Shown: in pieces, positions 16,232 through 23,695 of the stretch
Layout: each line of letters begins with the position of its first letter
Numbering within the stretch: the stretch's first letter is position 1
Virus record (IMG/VR): IMGVR_UViG_3300048924_000100
Coordinates: 1 to 64,000 of that record
DNA from: a virus
DNA: 64,000 nucleotides
Direction: 5' to 3' (one strand)
Translations under genes and position numbers: made by a program
Notes under the pieces: model-generated
The model's database searches: none
Told to the model about the DNA's origin: nothing
Seen by the model: only the letters and a program-made list of their open reading frames with translations

Positions 16232-16857
16232 AAAGTATCAAACATGTAAACGTGGGAACCGTGGGTCACATTGACCACGGTCGTGTGTTGCAGTACAGAG
16301 GACCGCGAGGGTACAAGCCAAATATGGCTGACATCTCGTGGAGTACACCGCACATAAAGGTTTACCACAATCCGTTCACACCGGAGTTCATCAACTGCTT
16401 CAACGGGTTGCTGTATGTAGCTGGTCGTGTTGTTCATGACATGGACATCTACGCAGAGGTAGAGACCCCTTCCGGGAGGGGTGCTCTTATCGACGGCCTT
16501 ACCATTCTCGACTACCCGGGTATCATCCACGACGAACCTCCACAGTTCATGAGGGGGAGCAAAGGTGGTATTCACGGCATCGGTAACCTCACCAGTAAGT
16601 CGTCCTTGCTATTGGATGAATTTATCGCGCAATCCGAGATCGGGTACCTCTCGAACCAAACAAAGTTAATTCGTCGAGAGGGTAACAAACAGCTACTCGT
16701 GGCTGACCGTAAGTCGATCATTCCTTCGCGGCGTGCAATCCAGTGGGCAATTGAAATGCGTAACTGGAAGGACAAGGATCTGTTCAAGCTGTTGGGTATG
16801 AAGCAATTCACTCCTGAGCAGTTGGCTGCACTGAGATGGGAACGTAAGGATGGCTAA
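16228..16857 (+). CDS. Hypothetical protein starting with an EF-Tu-like G1 sequence
   Basis: 209 residues. The N-terminus reads HVNVGTVGHIDHGR, almost the same as the G1 loop region of EF-Tu (HVNVGTIGHVDHGKTT), but the Lys-Thr that bind phosphate are replaced by Arg-Val. None of the later GTPase motifs (DxxG, NKxD) is evident, so it is not a working translation GTPase. The rest is unrecognised, with a basic, helical C-terminal third. It overlaps the previous stop (ATGA) and the next start by 8 bases, so it belongs to a coupled operon. The EF-Tu-like end might be mimicry, a recruited fragment or chance. Confidence 0.75.
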   Translation: MKSIKHVNVGTVGHIDHGRVLQYRGPRGYKPNMADISWSTPHIKVYHNPFTPEFINCFNGLLYVAGRVVHDMDIYAEVETPSGRGALIDGLTILDYPGIIHDEPPQFMRGSKGGIHGIGNLTSKSSLLLDEFIAQSEIGYLSNQTKLIRREGNKQLLVADRKSIIPSRRAIQWAIEMRNWKDKDLFKLLGMKQFTPEQLAALRWERKDG

Positions 16858-17041
16858 AGATTTAAAGCAAGAGATGGAACACAACATCGCCCTTTACAGG
16901 GAGTTTGGTCCTAAGCCTGGTGACTCCTTTGCGGTGTTAGCGGGTATAGGCACTGTTGTAATGCAATCCAAGACCTTGCCTTCTGGCTTGATCATTGAAC
17001 CTTTTGAAAACATGGAGAAAGAAAATGGGCGATCGTCCTAA
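16850..17041 (+). CDS. Hypothetical small protein, 63 residues
   Basis: Starts inside the previous gene (8-base overlap) and ends inside the next (17-base overlap). The only upstream purine run (GTAAGG) is very close to the ATG, so initiation probably depends on coupling. Acidic N-terminal helix and a small hydrophobic middle (FAVLAGIGTVVM). No family recognised; a real gene is likely because the overlaps fit the operon pattern. Confidence 0.55.
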   Translation: MAKDLKQEMEHNIALYREFGPKPGDSFAVLAGIGTVVMQSKTLPSGLIIEPFENMEKENGRSS

Positions 17042-17612
17042 CCCTAACAAGGGTCGCAGCATGGTTCCAGTTAACCACAAGCTGAAGTACACCGAAGAAG
17101 ACATGGTTAAGGCCATGGAGTTTGCCAAGCGTAATGCTCGCGGTAACCTGATGAAAGAACTCGGTCTTACCGAACTCAACTCCGGTATCGGTAGCACTCC
17201 GTCGTCTAACTGGTTTGCCAAGGGTGAGCAGGACGACTTCCCTGAGCTGGTTAATCAGGACCGTGCAAGTCTGTGTTTGGGCAAGCTGTCTGATGATGAG
17301 ATGGCGACTCTGGTCTTCATGCAGGGTGACGTTGATAAAGAAACCGACATGCGCCTGTCGATTGCCGCCATGCAGTCCGGTCAGCAGTACTACTCGAAGA
17401 TCGCCGCAGTAACGGGTGGTAAGGAACGCATCCGCTGGTTGTCGCGTCACCTGGAACTGTCTCTGCAACGTCAACGGACCCAACGTACCGCTATCTGGAA
17501 CTACATCATCGATACGTACGGTGAGTGTGGTGGCGAGGCTTCGATTCTTGAGGCCTGTGAGAAGTTGGGATTGTCTAAGGAATACGCCATGGCTCGTATG
17601 CACATCGCGTAA
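17025..17612 (+). CDS. Hypothetical protein, 195 residues
   Basis: The ATG at 17025 is chosen because GGAG lies 7 bases before it; an upstream in-frame ATG at 16995 lacks a ribosome binding site. The protein is helical and basic, with repeated Arg-rich stretches (IRWLSRHLELSLQRQRTQR near residues 140-158) and a C-terminal helix-turn-helix-like segment (EASILEACEKLGLSKEYAM). A DNA-binding role is plausible but unproven. Ends 16 bases before the next gene. Confidence 0.7.
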   Translation: MGDRPNPNKGRSMVPVNHKLKYTEEDMVKAMEFAKRNARGNLMKELGLTELNSGIGSTPSSNWFAKGEQDDFPELVNQDRASLCLGKLSDDEMATLVFMQGDVDKETDMRLSIAAMQSGQQYYSKIAAVTGGKERIRWLSRHLELSLQRQRTQRTAIWNYIIDTYGECGGEASILEACEKLGLSKEYAMARMHIA

Positions 17613-17628
17613 AACTGTAGGAGGAATG

Positions 17629-18156
17629 ATGGAACAAGTACCCAAGTCGGTAAAGAGTCGTTTGCTAGGACAGCTCCCACTTTACCACATTAGCTTTAAC
17701 GGCGCTCTGGAGGGTCTGTGGACGCCTGGGGAACAAGCAGGCTTCGATGTACCGGGTGAAGCTGAAGACAGCTCCTGGGCGTATCCTGAAGCGCCTATGA
17801 CAGCTATTTCAGTTGGCCCAACCGTGGAAGATTGTTTCCGTGGTGTTTTCCCTAATGTGGCTCATTTCTTTGAGAAGGATAAACTCCCCCACATTAACTT
17901 CTACGTTTATAGCCCGATGTTTGTGGGTGTTGAACGGGTAGTGCTTCCCAAGACGTTGACGGAAGACGGCTGGGTGTGGGATGCGCATGTGACGCATGAG
18001 TATCGGATTCTCGATCCAGTGCACATGAAGGTCGTGGGTGAGATTCAGGTGATGAACACTAACAGTTCGCCTCTCTTGAAAACTAACCCCTACAACAATT
18101 TGCACAACCCCAGGGAAAGTGTAGGGCCTGCGTCTATTCGCTGCAAGTGGGTGTAA
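17629..18156 (+). CDS. Phage protein of a YHIS-type family, possible ADP-ribosyl-like fold
   Basis: 175 residues. The layout matches a family I recall from many phages and bacteria: an N-terminal LYHIS, a WTP or LxP turn, a central TVEDCFRGVFPN helix (usually SIDGCLRAL), a beta strand FYVYSP, and an end reading YRILDPVHMKVVGEIQV. Such proteins have been suspected of an ADP-ribosyltransferase-like fold, but I know of no proven activity. The start is taken at 17629, 5 bases after AGGAGG; an ATG at 17626 is too close. No membrane or signal sequence. Confidence 0.65.
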   Translation: MEQVPKSVKSRLLGQLPLYHISFNGALEGLWTPGEQAGFDVPGEAEDSSWAYPEAPMTAISVGPTVEDCFRGVFPNVAHFFEKDKLPHINFYVYSPMFVGVERVVLPKTLTEDGWVWDAHVTHEYRILDPVHMKVVGEIQVMNTNSSPLLKTNPYNNLHNPRESVGPASIRCKWV

Positions 18157-18158
18157 AT

Positions 18159-18461
18159 ATGAACGGTCATGATTTTGTTCCACCCATCCTCGACAAGATT
18201 ACCAAGGCATTGGATGAAGCGTATCGCCTGGGTGGGACGAACAACTACAAGCTGCATCTGCAACAGACGCAAGAGGTTCTTTTCTCGCTGGCGCCTGAAC
18301 TGATCGCTCTGGTAGAGACCAAGCACGTTCTGGAGAACGTTGTTGCTCCTAACGAACCAGTCGTGCCTGGTGCTGAGCCAATGAAGCTGGTGTCGTTGGC
18401 TATTCAGATTTCGAACATCCGTAAAAGGAGGGTTACCCCTGATGAAAGAGAACAAGGATAA
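18159..18461 (+). CDS. Hypothetical protein, 100 residues
   Basis: Starts 2 bases after the preceding stop, so translation is probably coupled; a GTG at 18147 is an alternative start with no better signal. Helical, with an amphipathic second half ending in a basic patch (ISNIRKRRVTP). No family recognised. Confidence 0.65.
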   Translation: MNGHDFVPPILDKITKALDEAYRLGGTNNYKLHLQQTQEVLFSLAPELIALVETKHVLENVVAPNEPVVPGAEPMKLVSLAIQISNIRKRRVTPDEREQG

Positions 18462-18469
18462 ACACCAGG

Positions 18470-19057
18470 ATGATAACTAAAGGACTCAGCTTTACCGACA
18501 ACTTCCCATTGGCTGATGTTGGAGAGGCGCAATTCAGAGTTAACCGCAACACAGGTGAAATCGTTACAGCCAATACACACTGGCGGTTGCGACAAGAGAC
18601 CGTGCTTATTCGCCACGGTCTTCGTGAACCTATCCGGTTCTACGGTGTAACACAAACTGCTCACGGTAATCTGATTGCCATGAGTGATGGGCATCAAACG
18701 CGTTATTACTGGATCAATTCAACTGGTCGTCGTGATACGTATTTGATACAGGGCTCTTCGTTTACATTTGAAGAAGCCTGGGAACACTTGTTCGAAGCAC
18801 TGGTCTTGGATGGTCGTGCTACATCCATTGCCTTGTACAGTCGCATCAGTTTCCTCTTCATTTGGTATTTCAGTCAGATCAAGCCTAAACCGGCATACCT
18901 GGCTACAGAAGGTTCATGGAGAGGTGTTAAGAAAGAAGTCTTGTTCGAATGGCTACCTGACATCGGACAAAGAGCAGTACAGGTAACTATCGCTGGTTAT
19001 AAACCCGTTGCAGTACCCCTGGCGGATCACCCGCTTGTAGGCTTGCTGCGCAAATAA
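18470..19057 (+). CDS. Hypothetical protein, tandem paralogue of the next gene
   Basis: 195 residues. The second half matches the 154-residue protein at 19075: FTFEEAWEHLFEALVLDGR against HSYEEAVEMLFKHLVMDDR, and both end with LADHPLVGLL or LESHPIVYIL. The first half is beta-rich. A purine-rich AAGGAT lies about 12 bases before the ATG. No known motif. It is a diverged duplicate of its neighbour with a longer N-terminal part. Confidence 0.7.
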   Translation: MITKGLSFTDNFPLADVGEAQFRVNRNTGEIVTANTHWRLRQETVLIRHGLREPIRFYGVTQTAHGNLIAMSDGHQTRYYWINSTGRRDTYLIQGSSFTFEEAWEHLFEALVLDGRATSIALYSRISFLFIWYFSQIKPKPAYLATEGSWRGVKKEVLFEWLPDIGQRAVQVTIAGYKPVAVPLADHPLVGLLRK

Positions 19058-19074
19058 GTTAAGAGGCAAATGAA

Positions 19075-19539
19075 ATGACAAACGCACAACGTAAACCAGT
19101 ATTGAGCATCACCAACATCAACGGCAACGGTCAACAACTTCAGGTGACCTCTTACGAGCACCAGACCACTTACATTGTGTCCGGCGGTGATCTCAAGCTG
19201 TATGGCGGTACCATGTACCTGATTCAAAAGCCTTCTCACAGTTACGAGGAGGCTGTGGAGATGTTGTTCAAGCACCTCGTAATGGACGATCGTGAACACG
19301 CGATCAACTACTACAACCTGGTAAGTAGCTTCTTCATCGGGCACTTCGGCAATGCAGACCGCGACAATTTCAAAGCAACACTGACCAGCCGTTGGCACAA
19401 ACTGTTCCTGCACGTAGAACTGGAACGTCGTCCTGGTCTGGATGCATCGCTGATGTTCTTCCACGTCCACGAGAAAGAGATGTTGGTTTCTCTGGAGTCT
19501 CACCCGATCGTTTACATCTTGGCCAATGAAAAGCAATAA
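19075..19539 (+). CDS. Hypothetical protein, tandem paralogue of the previous gene
   Basis: 154 residues with an AAGAGG ribosome binding site. Beta-rich N-terminal 60 residues, then the EEAVEMLFKHLVMDD helix and a C-terminal LESHPIVYIL shared with the gene at 18470. No catalytic motif or membrane span. Duplication followed by divergence is the simplest explanation for the pair. Confidence 0.7.
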   Translation: MTNAQRKPVLSITNINGNGQQLQVTSYEHQTTYIVSGGDLKLYGGTMYLIQKPSHSYEEAVEMLFKHLVMDDREHAINYYNLVSSFFIGHFGNADRDNFKATLTSRWHKLFLHVELERRPGLDASLMFFHVHEKEMLVSLESHPIVYILANEKQ

Positions 19540-19552
19540 GGGGGGATACAAC

Positions 19553-19777
19553 ATGCCAGTAGTTAAGCAGAGTCTTGAAGAGCGTCTGGAAAGGCTGGTT
19601 GAGCGTTGTAATTACGATCGCACACCTATCACGTTGTTCTTCGATCCTACCGACGGACAGTGGCATGGTGCTCTGGACGACCTTACCGGGCATATCGCGG
19701 GTAGCCTGGTAGCTGAAGAACACTCCGGTGACTTCGATGATGTACTGGAAGCACTGGAAGCAGAGCTAGAACTCTAA
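19553..19777 (+). CDS. Hypothetical small acidic protein
   Basis: 74 residues. The ATG at 19553 is preferred to an in-frame ATG at 19526 because a GGGGGG run at 19541-19546 gives its ribosome binding site. Acidic C-terminus with Asp/Glu-Leu repeats (VLEALEAELEL). No family recognised. Last gene of the left arm, ending 5 bases before a bidirectional terminator. Confidence 0.7.
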   Translation: MPVVKQSLEERLERLVERCNYDRTPITLFFDPTDGQWHGALDDLTGHIAGSLVAEEHSGDFDDVLEALEAELEL

Positions 19778-19782
19778 GTAGC

Positions 19783-19837
19783 TATAACTACCCTCACCCC
19801 GCAAAGGGTGAGGGTAGTTATATACCTGTTTCTTTTT
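19783..19837. terminator. Bidirectional terminator between convergent units
   Basis: 17-base perfect stem TATAACTACCCTCACCC (19783-19799) and GGGTGAGGGTAGTTATA (19806-19822) with loop CGCAAA, followed by a T run near 19830-19837. Serves the + strand arm and the - strand fibre block. Confidence 0.9.
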
Positions 19838-19844
19838 TGCTTTA

Positions 19845-21080
19845 TTACGACACCAATTCCAACACCGGTCTCCAGCCGTAGCCAGGATAAGGTGTATCAT
19901 CGGGTTCATACCACACACCTGCAAATCCAGGATAGCCCCGCAGCAAAGTACCACCGCTTGTACTGGCCTCCTGACAGATGATCAACTCACCGCTACTGGT
20001 TCCGCCTAACCACCCCATATCGGTTGGGCTGTTGCTTGCCCATGCTTCGCCTTGATACTCGGTAGTAACTCGGAGGAAATAGTTATCGTAGTCCCCGCCG
20101 CGTGTACCTGTAGGGTTGTTACCATCGCCACCCGTCATTAGCCTTACTTTGTAGGTATGGCCCCCGAAGGTGATAGTCGTACCACCGTAGATCAAATTAA
20201 GTGCGTTAAGCTGTGACCAAGATAGCGCGTTATGGGTGATCAGCTTAGGCATGTAGAACGTCTTGCCAGCATCAACGAACTTCAGCCAAGGCGTGTTGTC
20301 ATTGATAAGCGTAGCCGTTGTCAACCCTACAGCCGCCGCTAAGGCAGAACCAGTAATGAAGTTACTCGCCAGTACCTCACCCCTATAAGGGGTAGGAGGA
20401 ATGGTAGACTTCTTCACAAGGATAGGTCTCCAGCTATACCACAGCTGAGGACTGTTAGGGTCGACATACCACATGCCAGTTACTTGCGCATAGGGAGTCC
20501 CACCACCAGAGTCACTACCACGGGTAATGTGACCCGCCGAGCAAATAGTCCCCACACCTAATTCAGTGGAACCATCAAACGTAGCTACGCCCAGCATAGG
20601 ACCGGTGTAGTCTCCCCAGTACTCAGCATTAGGTGGGAAACCAGCGCGGTCCAAGCTGTCATACACGTTATACATGTAGCGGTTCCATTCGCCGCCGGAG
20701 TTTGCTGCACCGATCCCACCGGTAGCACTTATAGCACCGGTCATCAGCCGAACAATATAAATCTCACCGCCGATGGTAGTTTCTGCACCCCCACTAGATA
20801 ACCCGAGAGCGTTAAGGTCTTCCCAGCAGACGTTGTATCTGAGCGGTTTCTTGGCAATGTACAACTCCAGGCCATTGTCTTCGATGAAGTGCAACCAACC
20901 GGATTCAGAGTTAAACGCAATACCAGCGGTCAACCCCATTTTTGCAGCAAGCACATCACCGTAAACAAAATCAGATGAATGGGCCACCCCTTTAAAGGGC
21001 GTACTTGGTGGGAATGGGAGATCGCTATCGTCCCCACCACCGACCTGTGCATTTAAGACGCTTAGTAACGATTCAAGCAT
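19845..21080 (-). CDS. Probable virion/tail protein with two repeated domains
   Basis: 411 residues, AGGAG before the ATG. It is a paralogue of the 420-residue protein at 22358. Each has two copies of a roughly 190-residue domain with recurring signatures: PFKGVAHSSDF or TPYRGEVLASNFITG, then SGWLHFIEDNG or TPWLKFVDAGK, a KK-or-PK basic spot, VRLMTG, a GGEWNRYMYNVYD or GGDYDNYFLRVT motif, and a Trp-Arg-Pro end (GWRPVL). The Gly/Tyr/Trp content and position beside the tail fibre suggest a receptor-binding or fibre-decorating protein. No enzyme motif. Most - strand genes here lack early-type promoters, in line with late expression. Confidence 0.7.
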   Translation of the reverse strand: MLESLLSVLNAQVGGGDDSDLPFPPSTPFKGVAHSSDFVYGDVLAAKMGLTAGIAFNSESGWLHFIEDNGLELYIAKKPLRYNVCWEDLNALGLSSGGAETTIGGEIYIVRLMTGAISATGGIGAANSGGEWNRYMYNVYDSLDRAGFPPNAEYWGDYTGPMLGVATFDGSTELGVGTICSAGHITRGSDSGGGTPYAQVTGMWYVDPNSPQLWYSWRPILVKKSTIPPTPYRGEVLASNFITGSALAAAVGLTTATLINDNTPWLKFVDAGKTFYMPKLITHNALSWSQLNALNLIYGGTTITFGGHTYKVRLMTGGDGNNPTGTRGGDYDNYFLRVTTEYQGEAWASNSPTDMGWLGGTSSGELIICQEASTSGGTLLRGYPGFAGVWYEPDDTPYPGYGWRPVLELVS

Positions 21081-21120
21081 GGTGTTACTCCTACTAACAC
21101 GGTCTCCCTGTTATAAAAGA

Positions 21121-21141
21121 AAGCCTCCCCGAAGGGAGGTC
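21121..21141 (-). terminator. Rho-independent terminator (- strand)
   Basis: Stem at 21124-21129 and 21134-21139 with a CGAA loop on the + strand; read on the - strand it is followed by CTTTCTTTTA. It ends the DUF1353-like gene. Confidence 0.75.
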
Positions 21142-21148
21142 ACTGTCA

Positions 21149-21613
21149 CTAAGCTGCGAAGCTACGCATTGGCGTCTTCGGAGTGGTTGGATTGGTAGCG
21201 ATCCGGTAGAGGTTAACGCCTGTCATGATGACCATGCGTTTCCACCGGGTTACTTCCAACACTTCCATGGACTCCTTCAGGATGCGGTCGATCTCTTTAC
21301 GGTCAACAGCAACGTCCGTAGGAACGCCGTTAATGACCTGGGTGATCTTGTACGTCTGACACAGCTTGTCATGCAGGGTGCATGCTTGACTGTATTCCCC
21401 CATCGGTGGAAGCAACCACCACAGCAGGCGAGGAATAGTGGCACCGTCGGTTTTAAAACCCGTTTCCACATCAACGTACTTGTCCGATCCTTCAACCCCG
21501 ATGTAATAGCGGAACCCAGGTATAGTGTCCCAGATATCCTTGCCGTAATACGTACTGGCAGGTTTGTCATACTGAAGCTGTTCGACTGCGCTGAACCGTG
21601 TAAACGTACTCAT
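21149..21613 (-). CDS. DUF1353-like phage protein
   Basis: 154 residues. The signature FKTDGATIPRLLWWLLPPMG at about residues 53-72, followed by YSQACTLHDKLC, matches the DUF1353 family of phage tail-region proteins, in which the Cys/His pair may be structural or catalytic. The family occurs next to tail and lysis genes but has no settled function. AGGAG precedes the ATG. A neighbour of fibre genes on both sides. Confidence 0.8.
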   Translation of the reverse strand: MSTFTRFSAVEQLQYDKPASTYYGKDIWDTIPGFRYYIGVEGSDKYVDVETGFKTDGATIPRLLWWLLPPMGEYSQACTLHDKLCQTYKITQVINGVPTDVAVDRKEIDRILKESMEVLEVTRWKRMVIMTGVNLYRIATNPTTPKTPMRSFAA

Positions 21614-21667
21614 CGTTCAAACTCCTGCAAGCTGGGAATCCTCCCCCTTTCGAGGGAGGTAAGTGGA

Positions 21668-22321
21668 TTACAAGGTGAAGAACTCAGCAGGAGGTGCTGG
21701 TAGCTCTTCCATGGTAGTTGCTTTAGCGATATCGTCCTTGTACTTCCAGGCCGTCTTGTAACCTACCAGCACTTGGACAAAGGTCTTATCGGCCAACGCC
21801 ACCATTTGTGCAGCGTTCAGATCGACCGAAACGTTTTCCCAGACACGGAATTCGAAGGCCATATCTTGACCAGCAGCGACCAGCTCTTTTGCGATGGTAC
21901 GCAAGTCAGAGATGTTACCGCGGTCAGTTGTTCTAACCTGAACGTGGTAAATGGTATTCTCGTCGAACTGATAAGGGAACCCTTTGGTAAAGGCATTCAG
22001 CTGCAGGGTAGCCGCCTGTGCCGTCAGGAGGGCTTTCTTTTCAGCCAACTTGCTGGAGGCTTCACCCGGATCAAACGAGCGCACAGTCCAGGTCTGGTGC
22101 CACACACCGTCGATCAGTTCTGGACGGCCTTCGAGAACCACATCACCCGCAGGCTTTGAAGTCGGCTGTACAACTTCGATACCGAAGCTGACCAGTAACT
22201 CCGAGTCCACTGTAGCACCGAACAGGGTGTTAGGGGCGTAAAGGGGCATGTCAGTAAGGAACAGGGGGTAAGTGCCAGATCCAACATCGATCAGGCGGGT
22301 CAAACGCGTAACCGTCGTCAT
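21668..22321 (-). CDS. DUF4376-like tail protein
   Basis: 217 residues. Residues about 70-180 carry the layout of DUF4376: DGVWHQTWTVRSFD, a helix with repeated KKALL and AAT, NAFTKGFPYQFDENT, VQVRTTDRGNISDLR, and a helical end. In other phages this domain is found in fibre assembly or C-terminal fibre proteins. The N-terminal third is beta-rich and specific to this phage. AAGGA lies upstream of the ATG. Probably a fibre-associated or assembly protein, by context. Confidence 0.7.
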   Translation of the reverse strand: MTTVTRLTRLIDVGSGTYPLFLTDMPLYAPNTLFGATVDSELLVSFGIEVVQPTSKPAGDVVLEGRPELIDGVWHQTWTVRSFDPGEASSKLAEKKALLTAQAATLQLNAFTKGFPYQFDENTIYHVQVRTTDRGNISDLRTIAKELVAAGQDMAFEFRVWENVSVDLNAAQMVALADKTFVQVLVGYKTAWKYKDDIAKATTMEELPAPPAEFFTL

Positions 22322-22357
22322 GATAATTCCTTGTAAACAAAATCAATTGAAAGTGGA

Positions 22358-23620
22358 TTAGCCAACCAGTTCTAGTACTGGCTTCCAACCATAGCCGGCG
22401 TGAGTAGTGTTAGGGATCTGATACCAGATACCATCGAAGCCAGGGTAACCCCGAGTAGCCCAACCGCCGTAAGGAGTGTAAATCTCTTGGAGGATAGACA
22501 ACTCACCCGAACCAGCACCGCCACCCCAACCCAGGTCAGTTCCGGGGTCGTAAGCACCCCAAGCGTCACCAATAGGGGTGTACAGGTTAGTCACCCTCAT
22601 CAGGTAGTTACTGTACTCACCACCAGCCGCGTCACCAGGGTCAGCGTTGAGACCTGTCATCAGTCGAACCTTATACGTCAGCCCACCGATAACAATTGTC
22701 TTCGATCCATAAACCGCACCCACTGCGTCTAACTGCTCATGGGTAATGTTAACCATCAGCGTTTTCTTGGCGATGTAGAACGTCTTACCAGCATCAACGA
22801 ACTTCAGCCAGGTAGAGTCGTCGTTCAGCACAGTCCCATCGACCAACCCAATCGCAGCTGCCAGATCGGTAGCTGTAATGAGAGTAGCTTCCCCTTTAAA
22901 CGGTGTAACTGGGATCGGTGCAGTGGTGCCTTTCTCATACAGCATAGGACGCCAGCCGACGAAGTCCGCCATGTCGGGTGGGTTGGTATACCAGACACCC
23001 ATGATGTTGGGCGGTGAAGTGCCAGGGTACTGAACACCACGCAACGCGTGCCCACCACCTTGCCCGCCAGAGATTGGGTTCTTCACGTGACTCATAGCCC
23101 CCAAAGTGGTGAGCTTATCTTCAGACCCTAGTGGAATCCCCAGCATGTGGCTATCGTAATGACCCCATACTTCTTTACTCGCTGGGAGTTCGTCTACCCG
23201 TTCTCCGTCATACACGTTGTACATGTAGCGGTTCCACTGACCCCCGGCGTTGACAGGGTTTTCAGGGTTGAGGAAGTTAGCCGCCATCCCTGTCATGAAA
23301 TCAACGATGAACGTTTTACCTAACAGGTTGATTTCTTTACCCGTTTGTGCCGTATCGACAGCACTCCACGGCAGCGCGTAGCGTATAGGCTTCTTAGCGA
23401 TGTAGATGTTGTAACCATTATCCTCAACGAAGTGTAACCAACCCGATTCGTTGTTGACCGGGATACCGTCGGTCAGCCCTATTTGAGCTGCCAGGTTTGT
23501 ACCGGTGATAAAGTCTTTAGACCGTACCACACCCTTAAACGGGGTACCTGCCGGAAAGGGCAGGTCATGATCGTCCTCTTCCCCCGCATCAGACCCTTTA
23601 AACAGAAGTGCTTCGATCAT
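22358..23620 (-). CDS. Probable virion/tail protein, paralogue of the gene at 19845
   Basis: 420 residues. The start at 23620 is preferred over an in-frame ATG at 23629, because GGATGGG lies just before it and it aligns with the start of the paralogue (MIEALL against MLESLL). It has the same two-domain build: FKGVVRSKDFITG, SGWLHFVEDNGYN, GGQWNRYMYNVYD, then a second copy with STWLKFVDAGK and GGEYSNYLMRVT, each finishing in GWRPML or GWKPVL. Possibly host-range relevant because paralogous fibres often diverge; that is inference. Confidence 0.7.
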   Translation of the reverse strand: MIEALLFKGSDAGEEDDHDLPFPAGTPFKGVVRSKDFITGTNLAAQIGLTDGIPVNNESGWLHFVEDNGYNIYIAKKPIRYALPWSAVDTAQTGKEINLLGKTFIVDFMTGMAANFLNPENPVNAGGQWNRYMYNVYDGERVDELPASKEVWGHYDSHMLGIPLGSEDKLTTLGAMSHVKNPISGGQGGGHALRGVQYPGTSPPNIMGVWYTNPPDMADFVGWRPMLYEKGTTAPIPVTPFKGEATLITATDLAAAIGLVDGTVLNDDSTWLKFVDAGKTFYIAKKTLMVNITHEQLDAVGAVYGSKTIVIGGLTYKVRLMTGLNADPGDAAGGEYSNYLMRVTNLYTPIGDAWGAYDPGTDLGWGGGAGSGELSILQEIYTPYGGWATRGYPGFDGIWYQIPNTTHAGYGWKPVLELVG

Positions 23621-23660
23621 AGTACCCATCCAAACACATAAGTGAGAGCTAACTGCACAG

Positions 23661-23680
23661 AAGCCCCCAAGATGGAGGCT
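23661..23680 (-). terminator. Probable rho-independent terminator (- strand)
   Basis: AGCCCCC (23662-23668) pairs with GGAGGCT (23674-23680) with one mismatch; on the - strand it is followed by CTTCTGTG. Lies just after the large fibre gene. Confidence 0.5.
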
Positions 23681-23695
23681 CCCATGTATTAGCAG

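Noticed and set aside
16228-16857. Calling this gene a working translation GTPase
   Set aside because: Only the G1-like start is present, without the phosphate-binding Lys-Thr, and there are no other GTPase motifs.
21640-21659. CCTCCC/GGGAGG hairpin between the DUF4376-like and DUF1353-like genes
   Set aside because: The stem is short and no T run follows on the - strand, so a terminator cannot be supported.
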